Assembly: GCF_900240845.1 (NCBI RefSeq)
Contig: NZ_OERU01000005.1
Coordinates: forward strand, 20,816 to 84,815
Length of the DNA: 64,000 bases
Direction of reading: 5' to 3'
Origin: Peptostreptococcus faecalis
Lineage (GTDB): Bacteria; Bacillota; Clostridia; Peptostreptococcales; Peptostreptococcaceae
The notes below the pieces were generated by a model. The model was not told the DNA's origin. It did no database searches and worked only from the letters and a program-made list of their open reading frames with translations. The translations under genes were made by a program, and so were the position numbers. Shown here piece after piece: positions 27,983 to 36,412 of the stretch; within the stretch, counting starts at the first letter, position 1; each line of letters starts with the position of its first letter.

Positions 27983-28993
27983 TTATTCTATTGAATCAAT
28001 AGAACTGATTATTTCTGGTATTACCTTGTATAAATCTCCTACTATTCCGTAGTCAGCTACGTTAAATATTGGAGCGTCTGGATCTGAGTTAATTGCAACT
28101 ATAATATCTGATTCCTTCATACCTGCTAAATGCTGTATTGCACCTGATATACCACAAGCTATGTAAAGGTTTGGTTTTACAGTTACACCAGTCTGCCCAA
28201 CCTGATGTGCTCTATCTATCCATCCTGAATCTACAGCTGCTCTTGATGAACCTACTACTCCGCCTAATTTATCTGCTAATTCTTCTATTAGCTTAAATCC
28301 GTCGGCAGTCTTTAATCCTAGTCCACCAGATACTATTATGTTTGCATCTGTTAGAGATACTTTTTCATGAGCAGATTTCACAACTTCTAAAACCTTAGTT
28401 CTGATGTCTGATTCTTTTAGATCATAGTCAAGTCTTACAACTTCACCTTCTCTAGTAGTATCTTTTTTAGCTTTGTCCATTACACCTGGTCTAACTGTTG
28501 ACATCTGAGGTCTAGAGTCTGGACATATAATTGTAGCCATTATATTCCCACCAAATGCTGGTCTTGTCTGTTTTATCTTTCCGTCTTCTTCATCAATTTC
28601 TAGTTTAGTACAGTCTGCTGTAAGACCAGTATTTAATCTAGAAGCTATTCTAGGTGCTAAATCTCTACCTATGTGAGTTGCTCCTAAAAGCATTATTTCT
28701 GGTTTTATTTCATTTACAGCGTCAACTATAACTTTTGTGTACGCGTCAGTAGTGAAGTTTTCTAATAAATCACCTTCTGCAACGTATACAGTTTCAGCTC
28801 CATATGAAATTAATTCAGGAATTAAATGCTCTATATTATTTCCTACTAGTATTGCATTTAGCTTCTTTCCTTTTACGTCTGCTAATTTTCTTCCTTCTCC
28901 CAGTAATTCTATAACAACTGGTGTTAATGTTCCTTGTCTCTGTTCAGCAAAGACCCATATGTCGTTGTACTGATTTATATCCTGTCTCTCCAT
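27983..28993 (-). CDS. etfA: Electron transfer flavoprotein, alpha subunit
   Basis: FAD-binding subunit that passes electrons to the acyl-CoA dehydrogenase. 336 residues with the C-terminal FAD domain: [20 protein letters not shown] near 235-255, [20 protein letters not shown] near 263-282, and [11 protein letters not shown] near 291. Follows etfB by 26 bp. Being paired with acdB in an anaerobic pathway, it probably belongs to the electron-bifurcating group that also reduces ferredoxin; that is inference. Confidence 0.93.
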   Translation of the reverse strand: MERQDINQYNDIWVFAEQRQGTLTPVVIELLGEGRKLADVKGKKLNAILVGNNIEHLIPELISYGAETVYVAEGDLLENFTTDAYTKVIVDAVNEIKPEIMLLGATHIGRDLAPRIASRLNTGLTADCTKLEIDEEDGKIKQTRPAFGGNIMATIICPDSRPQMSTVRPGVMDKAKKDTTREGEVVRLDYDLKESDIRTKVLEVVKSAHEKVSLTDANIIVSGGLGLKTADGFKLIEELADKLGGVVGSSRAAVDSGWIDRAHQVGQTGVTVKPNLYIACGISGAIQHLAGMKESDIIVAINSDPDAPIFNVADYGIVGDLYKVIPEIISSIDSIE

Positions 28994-29019
28994 AATATTA
29001 TTCTCCCCAAAACCGATGA

Positions 29020-29805
29020 CTATATTATATGTACTTGCTTTAATTCCGCTACTAATTTAGATGCAACTTCTTTTTCAGTTCCTTCAAGTATTACACCCTT
29101 GCCTTTTACTTCTGGTGTAAATGATTTGAATACTCTAGTTGGAGAAGCTTTTAATCCAACTTCAGTAGTTGTAATATCAACATCATTTATTGTCATAAAA
29201 GGAATTTCTTTTTTATATGCATCAAATATCTTATCTATATACATATGTCTTGGCTCATTAAGCTCTTTAACTGCTGTTAATAGAACAGGCATTTCAACTT
29301 CAATTAGTTCATATCCATCTTCTAGCTGTCTCTTAACTCTTAAAGTTTTTCCATTCATCTCTAAATCTTCTACGTATGTAACCTGTGGAATTCCAAGTTT
29401 TTCAGATATCTGAGGTCCAACCTGAGCAGTATCTCCATCTATTGCTTGTCTTCCTGCTAATATTAAGTCGTAGTTTCCTATTTTCTTAATTGCAGCAGCT
29501 ATTGCATTAGATGTAGCCCATGTGTCTGATCCACCAAAAGCTCTATCTGTAAGTAATATAGCATTATCAGCACCCATTGCTAAACATTCTCTCAACATCA
29601 CATCTGCCTGTGGAGGCCCCATAGATAATACTGTGATTTCAACATTATCATATGTATCTTTTATTGTTAAAGCCTGCTCTAATGCGTTTGCATCATCAGG
29701 ATTTAGTATACTTGGCACACCTTCTCTTATCAGTGTGTTCGTTTCTTTATCTATCTTAACTTCCGTTGTATCCGGTACTTGTTTTACACAAACTATGATC
29801 TTCAA
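29020..29805 (-). CDS. etfB: Electron transfer flavoprotein, beta subunit
   Basis: Partner of EtfA. 261 residues starting [19 protein letters not shown], with the nucleotide-binding region [20 protein letters not shown] near 113-132. The start codon is TTG at 29805, about 8 bases after AGGTGG; the frame and family N-terminus leave no alternative. It lies 16 bp after acdB. In bifurcating ETFs this subunit carries the flavin that splits electrons. Confidence 0.92.
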   Translation of the reverse strand: MKIIVCVKQVPDTTEVKIDKETNTLIREGVPSILNPDDANALEQALTIKDTYDNVEITVLSMGPPQADVMLRECLAMGADNAILLTDRAFGGSDTWATSNAIAAAIKKIGNYDLILAGRQAIDGDTAQVGPQISEKLGIPQVTYVEDLEMNGKTLRVKRQLEDGYELIEVEMPVLLTAVKELNEPRHMYIDKIFDAYKKEIPFMTINDVDITTTEVGLKASPTRVFKSFTPEVKGKGVILEGTEKEVASKLVAELKQVHII

Positions 29806-29821
29806 AATCTACACCACCTTC

Positions 29822-30964
29822 TTATTTTAATACGTTTCCTGCTATTATCATTTGCTGAACTTGAGAAGTTCCTTCATATATAGGAAGTATTCTCGCATCA
29901 CGGAATATTCTTTCAATTCTATAATCTTTAACATATCCGTATCCACCATGTAATTGTAGTGCTACGTATGCAACTTCATTTGCTACCTCAGCAGCGTAGT
30001 ATTTTGCCATAGAAGACATTAAAGCTGGACTCTGTCCTTCATCCTTAAGCTGAGCCGCCTGGAAAACTAAAAGTCTTGCAGCTTCTATCTTAGTAGCCAT
30101 TTCAGCTATTTTAAACTGAGTGTTCTGGAATTTAGAAATTGTCTTTCCAAACTGAACTCTTTCCTTAGTGTACTTAACTGCTTCGTCTAATGCACTTTGT
30201 GCAACACCTACAGCCTGCGCAGCAACACCTATTCTACCAGCTTCAAGAGTGTTCATCATTACGTTGAATCCCTTACCTTCTTTTCCTAGTAGATTTTCCT
30301 TAGGAACTTTAACGTTTTCAAATATTAAATCTGAAGTCCTAGTACCTCTGATTCCTAGTTTGTCTTCATGAGCACCAGCTGAGAAACCTTCCCAGTTTGA
30401 TTCAACTATGAAAGTAGAAATCCCTCTAGTACCCTTACCTTTTTCTGTAACTGCAGATACTACTGCAAAGTCACAGAAAGGAGCATTTGTTATCCAGCAT
30501 TTTCTACCGTTTAGTATGTAGTAATCACCTTCTAAATGTGCAGTTGTCTGTGTAGCACCTGCATCAGATCCAGCACCTGGTTCAGTAAGACCAAATGCAC
30601 CTACTTTAGTTCCTTCTGCAAGTGGCTTAAGGTATTTTTCTTTTTGTTCTTTTGTTCCAAAGTTTACAAGAGGTAGCGCCACTAGTGAAGCTCCTGCTGT
30701 TAAGAATGTACCACAAGATGCATCAGCTCTTGATAATTCTTCCATAATTATTGCATAAGATACATAATCTGCTCCTGCTCCACCAAATTCTCTAGGAACT
30801 ATCGGGCAAGAAAATTTATATCTAGAAAGTTTTTCCATAAACTCTTTAGGCATCTCTTCGCCATATCTATCCATGTTTTCAGCTAAATCAGTATCATATA
30901 ATTCACGCTGGCAAAAATCTTTTATAGACTTTTTTACTAATTCATGCTCTTTTTTAAATATCAT
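29822..30964 (-). CDS. acdB: Acyl-CoA dehydrogenase (AcdB/AcdA-type enoyl-CoA reductase)
   Basis: Flavoprotein that reduces the 2-enoyl-CoA made by the dehydratase, with EtfAB as donor. 380 residues; full ACAD layout with FAD/substrate loop FGLTEPGAGSDAGA near 133, RIERIFRDARI near 350, and the catalytic base glutamate in YEGTSQVQQ near 367. Starts after GGAGG and sits between hadC and etfB, the same order as in C. difficile (isocaproate) and C. sporogenes (phenylpropionate). Confidence 0.93.
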   Translation of the reverse strand: MIFKKEHELVKKSIKDFCQRELYDTDLAENMDRYGEEMPKEFMEKLSRYKFSCPIVPREFGGAGADYVSYAIIMEELSRADASCGTFLTAGASLVALPLVNFGTKEQKEKYLKPLAEGTKVGAFGLTEPGAGSDAGATQTTAHLEGDYYILNGRKCWITNAPFCDFAVVSAVTEKGKGTRGISTFIVESNWEGFSAGAHEDKLGIRGTRTSDLIFENVKVPKENLLGKEGKGFNVMMNTLEAGRIGVAAQAVGVAQSALDEAVKYTKERVQFGKTISKFQNTQFKIAEMATKIEAARLLVFQAAQLKDEGQSPALMSSMAKYYAAEVANEVAYVALQLHGGYGYVKDYRIERIFRDARILPIYEGTSQVQQMIIAGNVLK

Positions 30965-30988
30965 CTTAAACCTCCAAAGTCTAATTTT

Positions 30989-32113
30989 TTACGCTAATAT
31001 ATCAGCAAAAGTTTGAATTCTTGTTCTTATTTGTTCTATACTTGTTGACTGTTGTTCTGTTTCAATGTATAAGTGAGGAATCTCTGCTCCATCTAAATCC
31101 ATTTTTACAATTGGATAATCATATTCTTCTGGGTCACAGAATTTCATCATAGCGTAAACTACACCATCTAAATCCAATCTCTTAACATTTTCAACAATCA
31201 TTTTTCCTCTCTTCTTATATGGATCATAAGCAAGAGTACATCCTTCGATGTTAGACCACTGTCTAGCCAATCTTTCAAGTGCATTGTCACCATCAGGTAC
31301 AGGAGTCATAAATTGTCTACTTTCCTGAGCTGTATTGTCATACGCAACTGCTATATTGTTGCTTTCAAATACATCTAATATTTCCTTAGAATCAAGTATT
31401 ATTCCTGTTACTAAAACTTTCTTTCCAGTAAAGTTTTCTTTTGGCATAGCCTTAAGTGTTTTGTTTAATTCTTTCACTAATTCAGTGTGATCTTCTTTTT
31501 TCATGAAGTGACCACTCTTAATTACACAGTTTCTTATATAAGGAGTAATTGTATTTAAATAATCAGGAACTAATTCTACAAATTCTCTCATTACAGCTCT
31601 GTGCTCATTGTATATATCTATACTTTTAGCCATGCTTTCTTCTGTTATTTCATGACCACATATATCTTCTAGTTTCTTTTTTACACCTTCAAATTCAGTT
31701 ATTAGGTAGTCTACACCGGCTTGTATTTTTCTATTCTGAGGGTAAACAAAAGGTATCATTGGAATTGAAGTAACTCCAGATTTCCAGTTTTGAGTCATAC
31801 AAATCAATGTATCACACATACATGGAATTATTATTGCAGACAAACCATTGTAGCTTCCTCTTAATCCATATTCCATTATTGATTGCATTATTGAACATGC
31901 AAATGCAGGAAAATACTGGTTAGCACTTTCTAGTTCAACCTGTCCTCCCCAAATTCCCATTGGAATCATTCCAGATGCATGTACTATTTCTTCTGGAGTA
32001 TAAACAGGAGCACAACCTACTACTTTATTTCCACTAGCTAAATAATCCTTCATCAATTGTTTTGGGTTATTTGCAGCATATTCAAATTTTGAAATTAATT
32101 CATTTAGAGCCAT
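30989..32113 (-). CDS. hadC: 2-hydroxyacyl-CoA dehydratase, beta subunit (HadC/FldC-like)
   Basis: [4Fe-4S] subunit of the radical dehydratase that removes water from (R)-2-hydroxyacyl-CoA. 374 residues. Conserved [20 protein letters not shown] near 34 and [11 protein letters not shown] near 98 supply candidate cluster ligands. Its ATG overlaps the hadB stop (TAATG at 32115-32111), implying coupled equimolar synthesis. Substrate could be isocaproyl or aryl-lactyl CoA. Confidence 0.9.
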   Translation of the reverse strand: MALNELISKFEYAANNPKQLMKDYLASGNKVVGCAPVYTPEEIVHASGMIPMGIWGGQVELESANQYFPAFACSIMQSIMEYGLRGSYNGLSAIIIPCMCDTLICMTQNWKSGVTSIPMIPFVYPQNRKIQAGVDYLITEFEGVKKKLEDICGHEITEESMAKSIDIYNEHRAVMREFVELVPDYLNTITPYIRNCVIKSGHFMKKEDHTELVKELNKTLKAMPKENFTGKKVLVTGIILDSKEILDVFESNNIAVAYDNTAQESRQFMTPVPDGDNALERLARQWSNIEGCTLAYDPYKKRGKMIVENVKRLDLDGVVYAMMKFCDPEEYDYPIVKMDLDGAEIPHLYIETEQQSTSIEQIRTRIQTFADILA

Positions 32114-33336
32114 TATTGTTTTCCTCCTTTTGCCATATTTTCGTCCATTACTTCTACTAGACCTTCTACTCTTGTTTCAAACTGTGCTTCAGCAAAGTTT
32201 CTTGGATCGGCTTGATCTCCATCAAATCCAGCATATGGTATTTTTGTCTTTTCATAAACTCTTCTCTGCATTTCATACTGTATAAAGCTCATCAATTTAC
32301 AACTTCTGTTCATATGATAAAGAGCTCCGTTACAATCTCCTTCGATAAGAGAGTTTACTCTGTACTCAACCATTTTTTCTATATTTACGTTGTTAAACAT
32401 AGAACTGTATGCTCTTGCCATTCCATCTAGGTCATTTACTTCGTATTGTAATGCCCAAGCATGAGGATAAACACTACCAGTCATATTGACACCCTTTTTA
32501 GCCAAAGATTTCATCTTGTATCCTATGTATGGCCAGCAAGGTATTCCTTCCATCATTATTCTGTAGTTTTCTTCACCTCTAAATGAACTCGTTCCTTCTT
32601 TAGCATTTTCTTCTAAGTATTCTACTAGTAATTTAAATGCTTCTGTAGTCTCTTTCTTTCCTCTAGCACAAACGATTACTGCCATATATGTGAATAGATC
32701 AAAACCATTCATAGGAGATGGGAAATTTCCTTGTGGTAAACTCATTGAATATTTCCAAAGGTTACCGTTTTCTGAAGAAATTTTCATTACTTCTGTCAAT
32801 CTTTCAGGATCGAATTTCTTTCCTGATATCTTTTCAAATTGTTTGATAGCTTCTTCAAATTGTCCTCTTAAATATTTAACTCTAGTGTCAGATACTTCAT
32901 ACTCGTAGTTGTATGTAGTGTCTATCATTATTAGAGGTATATCTAATTCTCTAGCTATATTTTCATACCATTTGATAACTTCGTTACATATATTGTTACA
33001 GCAGCATAAGAAATCTGGTTCTGGTATTGGTAATGCATCAGATCTTCCCTTTATTAGCACACCAAAGTTAGTTCTTGCATATGCACATAAATCATTTGAA
33101 TATCCTTTATCTTCAGCTAATTCGCAAAGCTCTAAAGATTCTTTTTTAGCTGCAACTCCGGCTGCATGGTTTTCAGGATAACATAAATTTAAGTCAAAAA
33201 TTTCTGCTAATTCCTGAGGAAATACAGATGTTGCCCAGCCTACAGGTCTACCTTCTTCTTTAGCTTTAAATGCGTTAGCATATTGTTCTGCGAGTAAATC
33301 ATTTATAACTTTTCTTGCATCCTTCTTTTCTTCCAT
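32113..33336 (-). CDS. hadB: 2-hydroxyacyl-CoA dehydratase, alpha subunit (HadB/FldB-like)
   Basis: Catalytic [4Fe-4S] subunit of the dehydratase, activated by one electron from an ATPase activator. 407 residues from [16 protein letters not shown]84 (NDLCAYAR), C117 (CCCNNIC) and C346 (NRSCKLMS) fall where I recall the cluster ligands of C. difficile HadB. ATG at 33336 follows GGAGG; an open frame with TTG at 33351 is not needed. The activator gene usually next to it is missing. Confidence 0.92.
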   Translation of the reverse strand: MEEKKDARKVINDLLAEQYANAFKAKEEGRPVGWATSVFPQELAEIFDLNLCYPENHAAGVAAKKESLELCELAEDKGYSNDLCAYARTNFGVLIKGRSDALPIPEPDFLCCCNNICNEVIKWYENIARELDIPLIMIDTTYNYEYEVSDTRVKYLRGQFEEAIKQFEKISGKKFDPERLTEVMKISSENGNLWKYSMSLPQGNFPSPMNGFDLFTYMAVIVCARGKKETTEAFKLLVEYLEENAKEGTSSFRGEENYRIMMEGIPCWPYIGYKMKSLAKKGVNMTGSVYPHAWALQYEVNDLDGMARAYSSMFNNVNIEKMVEYRVNSLIEGDCNGALYHMNRSCKLMSFIQYEMQRRVYEKTKIPYAGFDGDQADPRNFAEAQFETRVEGLVEVMDENMAKGGKQ

Positions 33337-33362
33337 TTCCAACACCTCCAAAACTGTTTATT

Positions 33363-34580
33363 TTACAATCCTTTAACAATCCCCTTGTTCTTTAATTCTT
33401 CAAGTTCAACTGTTCTAATTCCAACACCATTTAATACTTCCTCTGTATGTTCACCTAACTTAGGAGCTCTAACATATTCTCCTCTAGGATTTTCTGTAAA
33501 CATTACTGGAGTATTAAATATAACTCCTTCATTTCCGTTTTCGTAAGTATGCTTGATTAAATAATCGTTTGCCCAACACTGTTCATCATGTAATACATCA
33601 TAAGGTGTTGCAAGTTTCTCGTATGGTATTCCAGCTCTCTGTAGTCTGTCAGCCCATTCTTCGAAAGGTTTTTTGATAAATTCTTCTTCCATCATTGTTA
33701 CGAATTCTTCTATATAGTTAACTGCACTCTTTAATGTACTGTATTTGCTTCCTATTAGATCTGGTCTTTCTATTACCATGTTACAGAAATTAGGGAACCA
33801 CTTATCATACTGGAAGAATGCTATCTGAATCCATGTACCATCTGAACACTTATAAGTAGTATTAAGTGGGTTAGGTGGTTGACGACGAGTTATTGGCATT
33901 TCGTAACCGTAGTGAGCAGCTGATACCATTATACCCATTCCGAATACTGCAGTATGGAACAATGAAACAGTAACTCTTTCACCTGCACCAGTTTCTTTTC
34001 TCTTATATAATGCAGAACAAATACCAGCAGCTAAACTCATTCCTGCATAGTGATCTCCAAGTCCTGCAACCGGGTTACAAGGAGAAGTTCCTTTTTCCAT
34101 TAAACTCATTGCTACTCCACCTCTAGCAAAGTAAGCTGTATAGTCAAACGCTGGATTATCCTTAGCTGGACCCTTATCTCCATATCCTAGCAAGTGACCA
34201 TATATAATGTGAGGAGCTCTCTTTTTAACTTCCTCGTAATTAAGTCCACTCTTATCAAGTGCTTTTTGTCTAGTATTAGTTAAAAAAACGTCTGCTTCTT
34301 CAAGAAGTTTGTAAATTACTTCTACACCTTCTTTTGTATTAGTATCAATTACTATATCTTTCTTACCAGCGTTTTCTATTTCAAACATTGGGTTTTCTTC
34401 TTCTGTAGCAGGGAAACACCACTGTATTCCTACTACTCTCATTGAGTCACCAAAAGTTGGCTCTATTTTAATTACTTCTGCCCCCCAGTCAGCAAGTAAT
34501 CTTCCACAAATTGGTGCTGCAACAAAGTTTGCATACTCAATTACTCTTACACCTTCTAATGGCAATCCTGTTTTTGACAT
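33363..34580 (-). CDS. hadA: 2-hydroxyacyl-CoA transferase, family III (HadA/FldA-like)
   Basis: Moves CoA between the enoyl- or acyl-CoA and the (R)-2-hydroxyacid, starting each reduction cycle. 405 residues from MSKTGLPLEGVRVIEYANFV. Family III layout, with the likely nucleophile D146 in NPAFDYTAYFARGG and GGLGDH-type loop near 172. ATG at 34580 follows AGGAGG. First gene of the had operon; 26 bp separate it from hadB. A sigma-54 promoter lies 72 bp upstream. Confidence 0.91.
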   Translation of the reverse strand: MSKTGLPLEGVRVIEYANFVAAPICGRLLADWGAEVIKIEPTFGDSMRVVGIQWCFPATEEENPMFEIENAGKKDIVIDTNTKEGVEVIYKLLEEADVFLTNTRQKALDKSGLNYEEVKKRAPHIIYGHLLGYGDKGPAKDNPAFDYTAYFARGGVAMSLMEKGTSPCNPVAGLGDHYAGMSLAAGICSALYKRKETGAGERVTVSLFHTAVFGMGIMVSAAHYGYEMPITRRQPPNPLNTTYKCSDGTWIQIAFFQYDKWFPNFCNMVIERPDLIGSKYSTLKSAVNYIEEFVTMMEEEFIKKPFEEWADRLQRAGIPYEKLATPYDVLHDEQCWANDYLIKHTYENGNEGVIFNTPVMFTENPRGEYVRAPKLGEHTEEVLNGVGIRTVELEELKNKGIVKGL

Positions 34581-34651
34581 AACTCTACCTCCTAAAAATT
34601 TAATGATACTCTTTTGTATTAGAAGCACTTTTTACTTCTTGCCTATTATTA

Positions 34652-34668
34652 AGCAAACTGCGTGCCAA
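34652..34668 (-). promoter_or_regulatory. Sigma-54 promoter of hadA
   Basis: TTGGCAC-GCAGT-TTGCT on the minus strand: GG and GC are ten bases apart, an exact match to the -24/-12 consensus. Start of transcription expected near 34640. It needs an AAA+ activator; one is encoded at 36413-38086. Confidence 0.9.
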
Positions 34669-34825
34669 AAAAAATCTTTTTCAAAAAAAAATCTTTTATT
34701 TGTTCAAGTTAGCCTATTATTTAACATTTATGAAATTATATTTTTTTAAATTAAACATTTTTTTTTATTTTTTTATAATTTTTTTCGTTTTTTTAGATAA
34801 ATATCACCTTTATATAGTGTTTTTA

Positions 34826-34840
34826 TTTGCAAAATGCAAA
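34826..34840. promoter_or_regulatory. Upstream activator site candidate 1 (TTTGCA-N3-TGCAAA)
   Basis: Perfect palindrome TTTGCA-AAA-TGCAAA centred about 180 bases upstream of the hadA -12 element, a usual enhancer distance for sigma-54 activators. A second copy lies at 34996-35010. It overlaps the start of the terminator at 34835-34872. Confidence 0.7.
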
Positions 34841-34872
34841 AAAAAACGAGACTGTATCAAACAATCTCGTTT
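34835..34872 (-). terminator. Terminator between the transporter and hadA
   Basis: AAACGAGA (34844-34851) pairs with TCTCGTTT (34865-34872); the minus strand runs into T9. It isolates hadA from transcription of the YkvI-type gene, making the sigma-54 promoter its main source. Confidence 0.88.
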
Positions 34873-34995
34873 AAAATTATCATTTTTATTTAATTTTTAT
34901 TTATTACTTAGCATTTTGTTTGTTAATTAACTATTTTTATGTCCTTCTAGTCCTTTTTCCCTTATTTAATAACTTTTTTGCTTTTAGCAAATTAA

Positions 34996-35010
34996 TTTGC
35001 ATTTTGCAAA
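34996..35010. promoter_or_regulatory. Upstream activator site candidate 2 (TTTGCA-N3-TGCAAA)
   Basis: TTTGCA-TTT-TGCAAA, the same palindrome as at 34826-34840 read on the other strand, 170 bp further upstream and just past the transporter stop codon. Two matched copies suggest cooperative binding by one activator. Confidence 0.7.
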
Positions 35011-35032
35011 AAATTATTATTTGCTTTGCTTT

Positions 35033-36244
35033 TTAAGCTTCTTCGTCATATATACTAGATATTTCTCCGTCTTCAATTCTTTGTGCTATCCATTTATGAT
35101 CTGGATTTTCTCTTTTGAATTTTCTGTTTTTGTGCACTCCTATTGTTAAAAATGGTATAACAATTACTGCTATACCTAAGTAACCGCAGTATCCATATCC
35201 ATATTTCACTATATTGCTAAGCCCTGTAAGAGATGCTAATGTTGCTAATACCATTATAGCACATGCTATAAATACTCTTCTGTATGTTCTTTTTCTAATA
35301 AACATCAGCTTTTTATTATCTTCAAATCTGTTTACTAATCCAAAAATTGTAGTGACCCCAGTAGATATCAAACATAAGAACAGCAAAACTTGATATGCAA
35401 TCGTAATGCCTGCATGTCCTGTATTCTGAGCAACATAAAGAGTCGGAAGAGTGGTTTGACCAGCTGCTGTAAATTCACTATACCAACCAAGCAGCATTGT
35501 TACTGCTAAACATAATGCTACTGCGTTCATCACAAATGAAATAGCCATAGAAGCTGTTGCTTGCTTTTCATTTTTAAGAAGTTCTCTTGACGCTGCAGCT
35601 AATGATGGAATTACCACTGATTGGAATCCTGCATATACAAATATCATCAGAAACGGCTGCCACATATTACCTCCCCAAAATGTTTTATTGGAAAATATTT
35701 CAGAAATTTCTGGTGTTTTAAGTTTGATTCCCGTTATAAATATGACTAAGCAACATACTATTATAACTACTGACATTACACCTGCAGCACTTGAAACAAC
35801 AATTGCACCATATATAGTAAGAAGTAATAAAACAGCTCCTACGATTAATGTAGCTAAAGCTTTGGGAACTCCCATTGTCTCAAATACCGCTACTGCACCT
35901 GCTATTACTGCACTGACAGCTACTATTACCATCAGATAGTAGTAAATTTCCCATGTAATTTCCAATTTAGTATAAGGTCTCCATAATTCATCAAATAATT
36001 CCTTGTAATTCTTGCAATCAAAGTTATTGTACATTACAATAGCTTCTCTAAGAGCAAGCGTCAATAAAAGCATTGCCAAAACTGCTGCTACAGGAGCAGT
36101 CCATCCAAACTGAACATAATACTGAGTTTCTTGGTTACCAGTTGCAAATCCTCCACCTGCGTGAGAACCAAATAATACCGATGCTACACCAAATACCGCT
36201 CCTAGTGTTGCCAACATACTGGTTTTTTTCAATTTTTCTTTCAT
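35033..36244 (-). CDS. YkvI-type APC-superfamily membrane transporter
   Basis: 403 residues, about ten membrane segments. The first helix carries SHAGGGFATGNQETQYYVQFG (about 27-47, in two stretches), an unwound-helix glycine motif typical of LeuT-fold amino-acid carriers; the cytosolic tail is polar and acidic. It lies between the sigma-54 activator and the had operon and has its own sigma-54 promoter, so uptake of the amino acid degraded by the had pathway is a reasonable inference. Substrate not determinable. A second homologue is at 47157-48356. Confidence 0.75.
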   Translation of the reverse strand: MKEKLKKTSMLATLGAVFGVASVLFGSHAGGGFATGNQETQYYVQFGWTAPVAAVLAMLLLTLALREAIVMYNNFDCKNYKELFDELWRPYTKLEITWEIYYYLMVIVAVSAVIAGAVAVFETMGVPKALATLIVGAVLLLLTIYGAIVVSSAAGVMSVVIIVCCLVIFITGIKLKTPEISEIFSNKTFWGGNMWQPFLMIFVYAGFQSVVIPSLAAASRELLKNEKQATASMAISFVMNAVALCLAVTMLLGWYSEFTAAGQTTLPTLYVAQNTGHAGITIAYQVLLFLCLISTGVTTIFGLVNRFEDNKKLMFIRKRTYRRVFIACAIMVLATLASLTGLSNIVKYGYGYCGYLGIAVIVIPFLTIGVHKNRKFKRENPDHKWIAQRIEDGEISSIYDEEA

Positions 36245-36297
36245 TTCTATCCCCCCTTAAACAATATAAAGATAAATCTATCTTTACTTATTTAAGA

Positions 36298-36314
36298 AGC
36301 AAATTTCATGCCAG
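36298..36314 (-). promoter_or_regulatory. Sigma-54 promoter of the YkvI-type transporter
   Basis: CTGGCAT-GAAAT-TTGCT on the minus strand; GG and GC are ten bases apart, with two changes from the best consensus. It lies 53 bp upstream of the transporter start. No copy of the TTTGCA-N3-TGCAAA palindrome was seen upstream of it. Confidence 0.75.
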
Positions 36315-36412
36315 TTTATTATTAAGGTTATTTTGTTTTTATACCATATACTTTTTTATTTTTTTACTTGTAATAGTTATGTAATTAATCACATTTTTAA
36401 ATAATTCTTCTA

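Noticed and set aside
33337..33351. TTG start of hadB at 33351
   Set aside because: It overlaps the GGAGG of the ATG at 33336, and numbering from 33336 puts the cluster cysteines at 84, 117 and 346.
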